Part shown: positions 21,001 through 28,823 of the stretch, in pieces
Layout of the letters: every line of letters begins with the position of its first letter
Position numbering within the stretch: the stretch's first letter is position 1
Notes under the pieces: generated by a model
What the model was told of the DNA's origin: nothing
Database searches by the model: none
Seen by the model: the letters and a program-made list of their open reading frames with translations, nothing else
Source: Amblyomma americanum
Taxonomy: Eukaryota; Arthropoda; Arachnida; Ixodida; Ixodidae
Direction: 5' to 3'
Assembly: GCF_052857255.1 (NCBI RefSeq)
Contig: NC_135505.1
Location: 134,099,967-134,163,966, forward strand
DNA length: 64,000 nt
Made by a program: the position numbers and the translations under genes

Positions 21001-22031
21001 AGTCTTCCAGATAGAGTGCGAAGCGCATGAAAGTACACGATTTCGTGGCAGTCTTATTCACACGTGGCCGCTCAAGTTAACTCGTACCGGAGGCGTGAGC
21101 CACTCTTTTCAAACGAATATATATATCAGACTTCTCTTGCAAGTACGGGCATTGTTTAGATAACAAGAAGGTGCCTTTATCTGCTGCTTTTTGCCTAATC
21201 CTTGTTGCACTGTGCCATATGCACTCACACTGTCAGCACGTGCAAAATCTTTTTCTGTATCTTTCTGCCTGCGATTAAAGGTTAGTTCCGGTTCAGCGCC
21301 TGATGAGTTCCTGGCGCGCTTCCGTAGCGTGGTCTTCCTATTAAGCAGTGGTGCCAGTTCACCCGAACTCTTCAATTCAGGCAATAAAACTATTTGGTCG
21401 AATGTTTAGGAAAATCTCCCCCAAGGCGGAATAAGTTTAATTGCTCGTTAGCATCCACCCAAGCGCACTAACGAGTAATTAAGCTATCTAACCAAGCCGT
21501 TCTGCGTTTGCTCGAGTAACTGGACCATGGTTTGGTTCATGGGGATTTAACGTCCCAAAGCGACTCAGGCTATGAGGGACGCCGTAGTGAAAGGCTCCGG
21601 TAATTTCGACCACCTCGGGTTCTTTAACGTGCACTGACATCGCACAGTACACGGGCCTCTAGCATTTAGCCTCCATCGAAATTCGACCGCCGCAGTCGGG
21701 ATAGAACCCGCGTCTTTCGGGTCAGCAGCCAAGCACCATAACCATTGAGCCACCGTGGCGCGCTATAGTAACCGGACCCTTGTCAACCACGTACCTTCTT
21801 GGGGAAGAAGGGTGCCTGCAGTGAGAAGCTCATGGCGGCGCAGAAGTTGCCCAGGTAGACGAGGCCGATCATAAGCCACTGCTTCTTGGTGATCTTGGGC
21901 AGCGTGGCCGACTCCGAGTTGGCAAACCAGGCCCGGCTGGGCGCTGATCGCTGGACGAAGATCTCCTCCTGGATGGTGGGCGTAGCTACGGCCGAGTAGC
22001 TGCTCCAGAAGACGGCCTCCTTTGTGTCCAT
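3..22031 (-). CDS. SLC18B1: SLC18B1-like MFS transporter, 5' eight coding exons (partial)
   Basis: Join of complement(21795-22031, 10879-10974, 10275-10348, 7604-7751, 4783-4851, 4616-4703, 1255-1394, 3-101), 317 codons, open at the left edge. Every intron is GT-AG and the split codons fit (phases 0,0,2,0,0,1,0). Seen: a polar N-terminus, then 'SLQAPFFP' ending TM1, '[13 protein letters not shown]' into TM2, '[16 protein letters not shown]' in TM4, '[10 protein letters not shown]' in TM5, and TM7-TM8. Known: this pattern is that of solute carrier 18B1, a proton-coupled vesicular amine/polyamine transporter of 12 TMs and about 450 residues, so TM9-12 lie outside the window. The start ATG has A at -3 and G at +4. 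Inferred location is a vesicle or lysosome-like membrane. A related SLC18 or SLC22-type carrier is possible but fits less well. Introns hold most of the repeats in the first 22 kb. Confidence 0.92.
359..672. repeat. MITE with ~35-bp terminal inverted repeats
   Basis: The left end (359-394) and right end (637-672) are reverse complements over about 35 bp with one or two mismatches, beginning TAGTAGAAAGATGACTGACG and flanked by TA. It lies in intron 7 of the transporter. There is no coding capacity. The TA flank suggests mobilisation by a Tc1/mariner-type transposase (inference). Confidence 0.8.
405..443 (-). other. degenerate hammerhead-ribozyme-like motif
   Basis: Read on the minus strand: ATGAAGA, a stem GGACC/GGTCC with a five-base loop, then GGAAAC and TTC. 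The hammerhead core is CUGANGA, stem II, GAAA, then stem III with a UH cleavage site. The first C and the site GUC are replaced, so it is probably inactive. It sits inside the MITE at 359-672. Confidence 0.35.
959..1155. repeat. inverted-repeat element with CRE-like ends
   Basis: The ends contain TGACGTCATCACACAGTAAG and its near reverse complement (CTTGCTGTGTGACGTCA), about 25-bp arms around ~150 bp of spacer. It lies in intron 7 of the transporter, next to exon 7. TGACGTCA is the CREB/ATF palindrome, here as part of a repeat end. Confidence 0.6.
1255..1394 (-). CDS. SLC18B1: SLC18B1-like exon 7 (TM7)
   Basis: Completes split codon 238 (Asp), then 46 codons, residues 239-284. The acceptor is CCCCTGACAG and the donor GTGAGT. 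It holds the cytosolic central loop ([14 protein letters not shown]) and TM7 with '[12 protein letters not shown]', matching the position of the family motif ending in 'DPTL'. Confidence 0.92.
4448..4545. repeat. short inverted repeat (hairpin MITE)
   Basis: GGTAATTAGCGCAATATTGG on the left pairs with CCAATATTGGGCCAATTACC on the right, spacer about 50 bp. It lies in intron 6 of the transporter. Confidence 0.6.
4616..4703 (-). CDS. SLC18B1: SLC18B1-like exon 6 (TM6)
   Basis: 29 codons plus one base (phase 1), residues 209-237: '[20 protein letters not shown]' then 'TYFVIPN', that is TM6. The acceptor is TTCCAG and the donor GTGAGC. It is separated from exon 5 by only 79 bp, the shortest intron of the gene. 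Confidence 0.92.
4783..4851 (-). CDS. SLC18B1: SLC18B1-like exon 5 (TM5)
   Basis: 23 codons, residues 186-208, phase 0 at both ends. It carries '[14 protein letters not shown]', the MFS motif C type glycine/proline-rich TM5. The acceptor is TTTCTGCAG and the donor GTGCGT. Confidence 0.92.
5313..5576 (+). repeat. dispersed repeat, copy 1 (partner at 28235-28505)
   Basis: About 260 bp that matches 28235-28505 in inverted orientation. Shared features are the stretch around GCGCATGCGCAGCAGACAAT, the run ending GCTCGGATAGCGAGGGCCTC, and similar translations. Neither copy has a known protein domain, so I treat it as a transposon-derived repeat of unknown class in intron 4 of the transporter. Confidence 0.55.
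6228..6467 (-). mobile_element. tRNA-derived SINE, family B
   Basis: Starts (3' end on the plus strand) with GGTTTATGGGGGTTTAACGT and ends with the reverse complement of a tRNA-like head, including a Pol III B-box-like GGATCGAACC and 'GAGCCACC' A-box complement. It lies in transporter intron 4. Other copies are at 21528-21764 and 30432-30670, with fragments elsewhere. Confidence 0.8.
7604..7751 (-). CDS. SLC18B1: SLC18B1-like exon 4 (TM4)
   Basis: Completes split codon 136 (Gly), then 49 codons, residues 137-185. It contains '[20 protein letters not shown]' and '[11 protein letters not shown]', the most diagnostic stretch of the family (R-x-L-E-x-L-G in TM4, then the FP-x-x-x-x-TV loop). The acceptor is TTCAG and the donor GTGAGC. 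Confidence 0.95.
8341..8456. repeat. long near-perfect hairpin with hammerhead-like half motif
   Basis: Arms 8341-8394 and 8403-8456 are reverse complements over about 54 bp with a few mismatches, around an 8-base loop. The centre reads GGCTC-loop-GAGCC-GAAAC-GTC, the stem II, GAAA and GUC part of a hammerhead. The CUGANGA half is missing because the sequence is mirrored. It lies in transporter intron 3. Confidence 0.7.
8721..8995 (+). repeat. CTATAGAC-rich element, copy 1
   Basis: Many overlapping copies of GTCTATAGAC and CTATAG in both orientations. It is closely similar to 10429-10735 but lacks that copy's right end. It lies in transporter intron 3. Confidence 0.7.
9238..9310 (+). other. 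tRNA-like sequence (SINE head or tRNA pseudogene)
   Basis: TAGCTCAGTTGG (A box) and GGTTCGGATCC (B box) lie at tRNA spacing. The D-loop is short, the T-loop purine is changed and the acceptor arms do not pair, so I do not call a functional tRNA. Confidence 0.5.
9451..9480. repeat. 12-bp perfect hairpin
   Basis: GGCTTCCCTCGT (9451-9462) and ACGAGGGAAGCC (9469-9480) flank a six-base loop. Confidence 0.6.
10275..10348 (-). CDS. SLC18B1: SLC18B1-like exon 3 (TM3)
   Basis: 24 codons plus two bases (phase 2), residues 112-135: '[14 protein letters not shown]', TM3. The acceptor is CTTCACAG and the donor GTGAGC. It joins exon 4 to give '[16 protein letters not shown]'. Confidence 0.9.
10429..10735 (+). 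repeat. CTATAGAC-rich element, copy 2
   Basis: The most complete plus-orientation copy. It begins near ACCGCCCCATAAAAAGTTGT and ends with GTCTAAAGAAATTTTTGTGC. The interior is a run of GTCTATAGAC palindromes. It lies in transporter intron 2 between exons 2 and 3. Confidence 0.7.
10879..10974 (-). CDS. SLC18B1: SLC18B1-like exon 2 (TM2)
   Basis: 32 codons, residues 80-111, phase 0 at both ends: '[15 protein letters not shown]' then '[17 protein letters not shown]', the amphipathic lead and TM2. The acceptor is TTCGCAG and the donor GTGAGT. Confidence 0.95.
11725..12020 (+). repeat. probable retroelement 3' end with (ATT)n tail
   Basis: Non-coding sequence that ends in an AATAAA-like stretch followed by degenerate and then pure ATT repeats (about 11989-12020). 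This layout is typical of LINE/SINE 3' ends. The family is not identified. Transporter intron 1. Confidence 0.45.
12375..12657 (-). repeat. CTATAGAC-rich element, copy 3 (inverted)
   Basis: The ends are inverted repeats: CTTACAAAAATTTCTTTAGA at the left, with TTTTGTAAGAG at the right. The interior repeats GTCTATAGAC and GTCTACAGAC. Orientation is opposite to copies 1 and 2. Transporter intron 1. Confidence 0.7.
13740..13945 (-). mobile_element. tRNA-headed SINE-like sequence
   Basis: On the minus strand a tRNA-like head reads GTGGCTCGGGTGTCC (A box region) and GGTTCGAAACC (B box) at tRNA spacing, followed by about 100 bp of body. The cloverleaf does not close well, so it is taken as a SINE rather than a tRNA gene. 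Confidence 0.45.
14078..14653. repeat. fold-back element with long imperfect inverted arms
   Basis: TGCGGCATAGTATTGCCAG at 14078 is mirrored by CTGGTAATACTATGCCGCA ending at 14653, and homology continues inward through TTAACTTTTTAACTAG. A second nested pair is AACGAAAACGCGATT...GCTGTGGCTC against GAGCCACAGC...AATCGCGTTTTCG. The left arm is interrupted by a retroelement tail (14166-14274). Transporter intron 1. Confidence 0.75.
14166..14274 (+). mobile_element. non-LTR retrotransposon 3' tail with (GAT)n
   Basis: GAGAGGCCTTTGCCCTGCAG, TGGGCGTAGTCAGGCTGATGATGATGATGA. The phrase 'aggcctttgccc-cag-cagtggg...ggctgatgatg' is the conserved 3' end of RTE-like LINEs in many arthropods (established pattern). 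Only the last ~100 bp is present, inserted in one arm of the fold-back element. Confidence 0.65.
14690..14815 (+). repeat. half copy of inverted-repeat MITE (relative of 56228-56463)
   Basis: Shares TCGGGGATAGTC, GTCACGCCAC, CGACGCCATT and the GGTCCTTTG(T/A)CGGGGAA end with one arm of the palindrome at 56228-56463. Confidence 0.5.
15944..16436 (+). repeat. 17-bp minisatellite, 29 units
   Basis: Unit aaacttgtgactctcgt. The block is exactly 29 x 17 bp with no indel. A variant with 'cactctt' in place of 'ctctcgt' takes over toward the right end, and decayed units continue to about 16500. On the minus strand it reads as an open 17-residue repeat, which I take as a by-product. Transporter intron 1. 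Confidence 0.95.
17978..18655. repeat. array of ~180-bp units with GTTACCG-type inverted ends and NRF-1-like cores
   Basis: Units begin GTGTTACCG(T/C)(T/C)ACCGGAGTACC and end with the reverse complement (GGTACTCCGGTAACGGTAAC). The ends recur, in both orientations, near 18000-18052, 18076-18150, 18262-18441 and 18470-18655. The two most complete units carry CTGCGCATGCGC, a match to the NRF-1 palindrome. The assembly gap falls inside the array. Transporter intron 1. Confidence 0.75.
18151..18250. other. assembly gap (100 N)
   Basis: Exactly 100 N with the same repeat unit on both sides, so the true length is unknown and units are probably missing. Confidence 0.98.
18697..18755 (+). mobile_element. 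SINE family C fragment (3' body)
   Basis: GGCCTGGTGCTCGGCTCTTC, TAGGGTGAGATGCTTGGGAAA and the following bases match the body of the complete copy at 62300-62560. The head and tail are missing. Confidence 0.6.
19758..20077 (+). mobile_element. tRNA-derived SINE, family A (near full length)
   Basis: Head CCGCCACGGTGGCTCAGTGG with B box GGTTCGAACCC, body through GTTAAAGATCCCCAGG and GGTGTCCAACGATATATGAG, tail (ATT)n. This composition resembles the tick SINE Ruka (from memory, not searched). It is the reference copy for the fragments listed below. Transporter intron 1. Confidence 0.88.
21528..21764 (-). mobile_element. tRNA-derived SINE, family B, with target duplication
   Basis: Full family B layout. 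Flanks AGTAACTGGACC (21515-21526) and AGTAACCGGACC (21767-21778) form a 12-bp target-site duplication with one mismatch. It sits about 30 bp from the donor of transporter exon 1. Confidence 0.88.
21795..22031 (-). CDS. SLC18B1: SLC18B1-like exon 1 (start, TM1)
   Basis: 79 codons, ATG at 22031 (context CTGAAGATGG), donor GTACGT. Residues 1-45 are polar and cytosolic. Residues about 50-75 are TM1, and '[18 protein letters not shown]' is the family signature at the lumenal end. Confidence 0.93.
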
Positions 22032-23533
22032 CTTCAGTGGTCCTCGAACAAAGTTCCACCAGGAAAAGAAGTAACACCACGGCTCTGTGCTTGGTTGCCT
22101 GATTCAAAAATGCCCAGAGTAACGTGGCAGCATCTACATGTGTCAAATCTTCTCTGGTTAAACTACTACTGCAATACGCCTATTGCTCAGACGATAGAAA
22201 GTGGTCTTGCCAAATTTTGGCAGCGTGTCGCGCTCGAAGATGACGATGGTTATTACACGCACAGCGATTCGAAGCCACAGGGAGTTGCGGATATAGCGAC
22301 GCAGATTCCACTGTGTAAACAATAGGACACTCGAAGAATTCAGGCGCACAGGCAGAATTCTCTCCGATCGAGTCCGACAATGGTAGCACTTCGGGAGAGC
22401 CCAGTCGTTGTCCACGATTCTAATCGTGCCTTGCCCCAAGGGCCATCTTCAAGCAAAATATTGTAAAGTTCTCCTTGGGTCTAGAGCACGGCACTTTCAA
22501 TTCCTCCTTCGTTCCAGTTGAATCTCGCCAATGAGACGCTTCCGGTCAGATTCCGTTACTGTCCGCTGCTTAAGCCGTACCTTGTCTGAAGCAGTTCTTC
22601 CACACGATGTGACCAGGAGGTAGTGTCAAGTCTTCGAGGATGTGCAGGGTCCAGAACGTGACGCAGGCGCCACAAAGTGTGCACGCTGTTTTTCCAGGAT
22701 CACAAAGACTCAAAGCCGCTTCCGCCAACATTCAGCACGCCCACTTCCCTGCTGATTCTATGTCAAACACCTTGCTCAGTCTTCCAAGCAGACCCTAAAC
22801 ATATCCTGGCGCTTGAAGACAGCAAGTGAATGGGACCTTCGACGTAGCACCTGTGGTCCCCAGGGCTGCCACCACGTCTGACGAACAACGCCGCTATAAC
22901 TACTGCTCCGGGGACTTGTCCGAGACTGCGGTAATTGTTTGCGTTCGGGAAGCACCCCCCGCCTATCTCGTTCCACGCATCCGGCACTGCCGCGCAGCAA
23001 GTCCTTATCCGCTCAGATGCGCGCGTTCAGGCCGTTCCCGGCAGCGATAGCTACAGACGGGCGTGAAACGAGGATCCAGAAACGTTTTTCTTGATTACGG
23101 TCGGATCGGCATCTTGGCCCGTGCGCGGGAGAGCCCAGACGGGCGCGAAAGGTTGGTCAAAGACAGCGGCTGCGTACATTACAGCTCCCGCACAAGTCTG
23201 GCGGGGCGATAAGCTCGAAACCTTAATCTGTGACGAAGCAGACACAAGCCGCGGTAGCAGCGTGTGCAACGAGAACCGATGCTTTTTTTTGTTTTTCCCA
23301 GAAGTAGTCGTTGATGTCTTGTCGAACGAGAGGTCTCGATGCGTTTACAGGAGGAGCCGATAATAACCGAACAATGAGCATTGTCTTTTTTCCTTGCCTT
23401 TTCTGCTGTCCTTTTAAAGAGATATCTGAACGTGCGCACAGTGGAAAGTTTCAATGTAACATCTGCCTGGACAGAGAACGTCATAAATGGAATAGCTCAG
23501 ACATCATGACGTTCTATTTAATAACTGTTTTTT

Positions 23534-23630
23534 TTTCGGGGGGGGGGGGAGGAAATGGCGCAGTATCTGTCTCATATATCGTTGGACACCTGAACTGCGC
23601 CGTAAGGGAAGGAATAAAGGAGGGAGTTCT
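23534..23630 (-). mobile_element. SINE family A 3' fragment
   Basis: GGAAATGGCGCAGTATCTGT then CTCATATATCGTTGGACACC, the 3' part of family A in reverse, led by a poly-G run where the A-rich tail would be. Confidence 0.7.
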
Positions 23631-24007
23631 CTTAACGACCGGGACTTAGGAACAGGGATATTGCAGACTAGAACGTAGCTCAAAGTATGGACCAGAATGT
23701 GAACTGATGTTCTACGATACTGATGTTTTTGTGCCACCTTTTGACTACAAAACATAATGTTCTGCTCAATCTATGTGTGCTTGCAATACATCGCCGCATA
23801 AACGCTATACATGTGCTATAGTTAGTGCACTGTGCTCAGTTACCCTATGGCGTCTCTTTTAATGTTTTGGAAGAATGTGACCTTCGGCGACCTTTGTTCC
23901 AGAGACAACAAAAATTAGTCTTACTAGGCTGAGAGAACAGACACGATAGAACGCGATTTTTGAACCTTTCTCAGAGAGTCTGAAAGTGATTTTGAACTCG
24001 ACACCCT

Positions 24008-24304
24008 ACTCGCCGCGGTGGCTCAGTGGTTAGCGCGTTCGACTACTGATCCGGAGTTCCCGGGTTCGAACCCGACCGCGGCGGCAGCGTTTCGATGGAG
24101 GCGAAACGCTAAGGCGCCCGTGTTCTGTGCGATGTCAGTGCACGTAAAAGATACCCAGGTGGTCGAAATTATTCCGGAGCCCTCCACTAAGGCCTCATTT
24201 CTTCTCTTAGTCCCTCCTTTATCCCTTCCCTTACGGCGCTGTTCAGGTGCCCGCCGATATGTGAGACAGGTAATGCGCCATTTCCTTTCCCCCAAAACCA
24301 ATTT
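24008..24304 (+). mobile_element. SINE family A copy
   Basis: Head CGCCGCGGTGGCTCAGTGG to tail CCCCCAAAACCAATTTT. It has lost the long (ATT)n tail, and no clear target duplication is visible. Confidence 0.85.
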
Positions 24305-24662
24305 TGATATCGATTCCCACACAGACAAGTTTGTATATTTTATTCCTCGAAGGTCTAATGTTGAAACATTACATGAGTTGACTTTGCATTATTGTCCCTT
24401 AAAAACTCTTGGAACATTTCCACCAGGTTTTTGTTCCTGTGACTTCCGATATATGGGCCACTCGGTTGCGATTCCCCTCGACGTTAGTTCGGCAGCACAA
24501 TACTTTTTCATTGCTGAAAAATTTGAGGTAAGAGTTGGAATACTTTTCTCCTGGCACCCCTGTGACATTGGTTACTGAGTCGATAAACATGGGTTTGCTC
24601 AGATAATTTTCCGCGTTCGTTTCAGCTTTGACGTCCTTTTCAGTGGAAAGTGGTATCGAGCT

Positions 24663-24981
24663 AATAATAATAATAATAATTGGTTTTGGGGGAAAGGAAA
24701 TGGCGCAGTATCTGTCTCATTTATCGTTGGACACCTGAACCGCGCCGTAAGAGAAGGGATAAAGGAGGGAGTGAAAGAAGAAAGGAAGAAGAGGTGCCGT
24801 AGTGGAGGGCTCCGGAATAATTTCGACCACCTGGGGATCTTTAACGTGCACTGACATCGCACAGCACACGGGCGCCTTAGCGTTTTTCCTCCATAAAAAC
24901 GCAGCCGCCGCGGCCGGGTTCGAACCCGGGAACTCCGGATCAGTAGTCGAGCGCCCTAACCACTGAGCCACCGCGGCGGGA
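24663..24981 (-). mobile_element. SINE family A, full length, 9-bp target duplication
   Basis: Reverse orientation, tail (AAT)n at the left and head CCACTGAGCCACCGCGGCGG at the right. TATCGAGCT occurs at 24654-24662 and again at 24982-24990, a clean target-site duplication, so this is a fairly recent insertion. Confidence 0.92.
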
Positions 24982-25011
24982 TATCGAGCTCGGCCAATTT
25001 CATTTTGAGGG

Positions 25012-25122
25012 GTTGCTTAACATTCATATTTGAAACAGAACAAAGGACGGGACATAAAGAAGACACCACGAGTGCTGTTTCCTTCGCATCCTTTGCGCTG
25101 TTTCAGATATGAACGTTAACCA
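25012..25122. repeat. short inverted repeat
   Basis: TTAACATTCATATTTGAAAC at the left mirrors GTTTCAGATATGAACGTTAA at the right with a few mismatches, around about 55 bp. Confidence 0.6.
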
Positions 25123-25469
25123 ACAAGTGTTGCTTAACACGAGCCGAATCGCCCATTTCGTCCGCAGATGGCTTATCGCCTGACGCTGCGTCACGAATTC
25201 ATGACTGCAGATTACCGTTCGCGGTCAAAAAAATGAGGACGCCTTTGGCTTTGCGATCTTCTCGGTGGAAAAAACACGGGATAGATAATAAAGCTCGAAA
25301 CGTGTAACAGCAAAGGTGTTCGTGCGTTGGGTTTCCAGCCTAGGCAGGCGAGAACGGACGCAAACGTTTAACAAAAGATTCTGGAGGGGAAAAAGCTCGG
25401 CGCGTTGGTTGTCTTGCTGTCTTACTCTTTCTTGGTCTGTCGTCTTTTGCACAGTAACAGTGTGGCAAA

Positions 25470-26346
25470 TACCCGCCGCGGTGGCTCAGTGGTTACGGCG
25501 CTCGGCTACTGATCCGGAGTTCGCAGGTTCGAACCCGACTGCGGCGGCAGCGTTTCGAAGGAGGCGAAACGCAAAGGCGCCCGTGTGCTGTGGTATCTCA
25601 GCGCACGTTAAAGATCCCCAGGTGGTCGAAATTACACCGGAGCCGTCCACTACGGCACCTCTCTAATAATAATAATTGGTTTTTGGGGAATGGAAATGGC
25701 GCAGTATCTGTCTCATATATCGTTGGACACCTGAACCGCGCCGTAAGGGAAGGGAGGGAGAGAAAGAAGAAAGAGAAATAGGTGCCGTAGTGGAGGGCTC
25801 CGGCATGATTTCGACCACCTGGGGATCTTTAACGTGCACTGACATCGCACAGCACACGGGCGCCTTAGCGTTTTGCCTCCATAAAAACGCAGCCGCCGCG
25901 GTCGGGTTCGAACCCGGGAACTCCTGATCGAACCCGACCGCGGCGGCTGCGTTTTTATCTTCATTTATTCTTTCACTCCCTCCTTTATTCCTTCCCTTAC
26001 GGCGCGGTTCAGGTGTCCGCCGATATGTGAGACAGATATTGCGCCATTTCCTTTCCCCAACAACCGATTATTTGATAGTGTGGCCCGGGTTCGAACCCGA
26101 CCGCGGCGGCTGCGTTTTTATGGAGGAAAAACGCTAAGGCGCCCGTGTGCTGTGCGATGTCAGTGCACGTTAAAGATCCCCAGGTGGTCGAAATTATTCC
26201 GGAGCCCTGCACTACGGCACCTATTCTTCCTTTCTTCTTTCACTCCCTCCTATATCCCTTCCCTTACGGCGCGGTTCAGGTGTCCAAAGATATATGAGAC
26301 AGATACTGCGCCATTTCCTTTCCCCAAAAAACCAATTATTATTGAT
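25470..26346. mobile_element. nested cluster of four SINE family A copies
   Basis: A 3'-truncated plus copy (25470-25665), a minus copy (25666-25930), an internally deleted plus copy (about 25925-26068) and a plus copy (about 26080-26346). AGTGTGGCAAA flanks the whole cluster (25459-25469 and 26347-26357), so one target duplication brackets all of them. The third and fourth copies are separated by a short piece of the same flank (GATAGTGTGG). Confidence 0.88.
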
Positions 26347-26644
26347 AGTGTGGCAAACGCGATTCGAAAGTCCACTAAGAACAGGCCAGGTATATCTGAC
26401 GGTGTTGCTTGATATAGCCCTGCTGCTGACAGTTCGTCCGTTCTGTAATCTCCCGTTCTTGTCCGCCGTGCGAAGACATTCAGTCGGCAGACGCTCCGCC
26501 TAACCGTCGTTACTTCACAAATTTCGTCCGCGTGCATTTACAGGGTGTGAATTCGGCAATGCAAATTAGCCAGGAATTAGAAATTATTTTGGGCACGTTA
26601 GGCAAAACTGTGGCCAACATTTTTTCTGCCTGCACAGAAACTTT

Positions 26645-26960
26645 CTGGGGCGATATTTATTTATTTATTCATACTGTTAACCCTCTGCATGAGGGTCATT
26701 ACAGGGAGGGAAACATATATAGACACAAGTGCAATTCTCTTCGCTAAAAAAAAAAAGAAACACTCAAATGCACAGAATTACAGATTTGCACAGCAATCTT
26801 CCAGGAACGCGTTCACAGCTATCACAAATTTTTCTACATCTGTTTGGTCCACAACGTCACTTGGTAGTTGATTCCAAATTTCTACAGCATCGGGAAAAAA
26901 GGAGTAGCGATAGACATCAGTACGTGTAATAATAGGTTGTAATACCTTACTGTGATTTGG
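26645..26960 (-). mobile_element. LINE 3' fragment (ORF2 C-terminus)
   Basis: On the minus strand it encodes 'RTDVYRYSFFPDAVEIWNQL', the conserved C-terminal end of CR1/L2/jockey-type ORF2 proteins, followed by a 3' end with (AAT/AATA) repeats (TTTATTTATTTATTC at the left). Only the last ~300 bp is kept. Confidence 0.75.
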
Positions 26961-26989
26961 AAATCGTTTGGAAAATTAACACTTCATTA

Positions 26990-27271
26990 CAGGGGAAAAA
27001 AAGAAATGCGAAGTATCTGGTCACCTGAGCTGCACTGTGGGGAAAACGGATGGAGGATAGAGTGAAAGACGGAACAGCGAAAGAGGCGCCGTAGTGGAGG
27101 GCTCCGGATTTAATTCGACCCCCTGGGATTCTTTAATGTGCCCTAACATCGCACAGCACACGGGCGTCTTTTGCGTTTCGCCTCCACGGTCGGGACAGTG
27201 AACCGGCGTTCTCGAGCTCTGCAGCCGGACGCCGTAACCACTGAGCCCTTAACCACTGAGCCCGCACGGCA
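26990..27271 (-). mobile_element. old SINE family A copy
   Basis: Diverged but collinear: GGCGCCGTAGTGGAGGGCTC, CACAGCACACGGGCG and the head CCACTGAGCCC, the last duplicated in tandem. Confidence 0.75.
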
Positions 27272-28234
27272 GGTTCCCTTTGTATGCCGATGGACACAAG
27301 TGTGGCCAGAAAGCATGAACAGATTACTGTTCACAGAAGAGGAATGGAGCCGTGAAATAAGATTAAAATATGGCTGCCATGCACGCCACCACTGACGTGG
27401 CACAGTCAGCTTCATATGTAATCAGTAATCTGGTCATTGTTTCTGCTGATATAGGTGGCAGTTGGGATATTATATTAGCTGTGGTTCAACCCGACTGAAC
27501 CTAGTGTGATGAGCGAAAGCTCTGTAACTGCATGGTTACCCAATCTGACGCCTTTCCATACCATAAAGATAATCAGATATTCTGCTTGAGGATGATGTAT
27601 CGTCCAAGTTACTAGTTTGGGCATGTTGCTCATCCATGGCTTTGTGTGAAGGTATGTTGTGTTGTTGCGACTGCGGGAAGGATGAAAAGGAAAGTGCATG
27701 AGCCACAATTGCTGCCACATGCAGACAGTACCAGAGAGATATAGAAGAGGAAAGAATGAAAGAAAGGACACCCATAGCAACAACCACGTCATCTGAAATG
27801 AGGACTACGGTTTAGCAATAGATACCCCCGTGACAAGGAGCCCTCACCACATGTGAGAGAGCCTCTCGACCCCAGCCCCGTAAGGCCAGGAAGTCACCTT
27901 CGCTCCACTTCGTGAAGCTAAGCACATGCCAAAAGCTTTTATATTGCGAACAGCGTGTCACGCGATTTCTGGCAGTTGCGAGTGTGCCATCGACTCCGCA
28001 TACCCTGTAACGAGTCACGTAATTTGACAGTTGCAAGGCGAGAGAGCGCCGTCAGCTCAACGCACGCAGCTGTGGCGAGGCGTGGCGAGTCACGTGGCAT
28101 GACGACAGAGCCAAGCTTCCAGTCCTCCTGGCTTGAAGGCCAAATTTCGTTGCCACATGACCTTCGGCTTTGTGCGGGAGTAGCAGAGCTCTCGCTCTAA
28201 AAAAGCTAGAGCATCGCATGACCGCTATGACGGC

Positions 28235-28505
28235 CCAACCATAGGCCCAACCACAGGAGAGGCCCTCGCTATCCGAGCTGCACACTGAAAACTGTGCCGG
28301 AAGTCACGTGCTTTTGCAAGGTCTACTGGGAGTTTGGCCAACGGTGCAGTCGATAGTAAATCTGGGCACAGCGGCATCGTCTGCTGCACATGCGCAAATG
28401 CTGACAGGGCGGCCAATAAGGGGGGGGAGCAGTGGAGAGCCTTCACGGCCGGCTTCAGAAAATGTGCCGTAACTGCCTCTCCTGAGTTCTTTCCTTCCTC
28501 CATGG
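28235..28505 (-). repeat. dispersed repeat, copy 2 (partner at 5313-5576)
   Basis: Inverted relative of the repeat in the transporter intron. It shares GAGGCCCTCGCTATCCGAGC and GTCTGCTGCACATGCGCAAA. Confidence 0.55.
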
Positions 28506-28817
28506 GCCCATCCATGCATCTGCCTCTCGGTGACTCGTGCCTACATCATATCCGGTAAGCTGCTCAACTGAGCGGTATGCCGCCAGGTGCACATGTCGTC
28601 TGCTAGGGAGCTTTTTATACACTAACAACCGAACTGGTTCTATGACAAGTGTAGAACATTGTCACGGTTAGTTTTATGATGTACCCGACATATTAAGAGG
28701 CATTCTGCCCAAAGTAAAATTTCATTGCAGCTGGCCTTCAAGTAGAAGGCACAATGCCGAAGCCCTTTCGAGTGCCAAACGAAATAGAAGAGAGTCCACA
28801 AGTAATAAAAATATAAC

Positions 28818-28823
28818 TTTATT
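28818..28823 (-). terminator. possible CCS polyadenylation signal
   Basis: AATAAA on the minus strand, the first one I noticed downstream of the CCS stop, which would give a ~1.35-kb 3' UTR. Weak evidence on its own. Confidence 0.25.

Noticed and set aside
24018..24578. 186-codon plus-strand ORF
   Set aside because: The first half is SINE A sequence; the same frame occurs in the other SINE copies.
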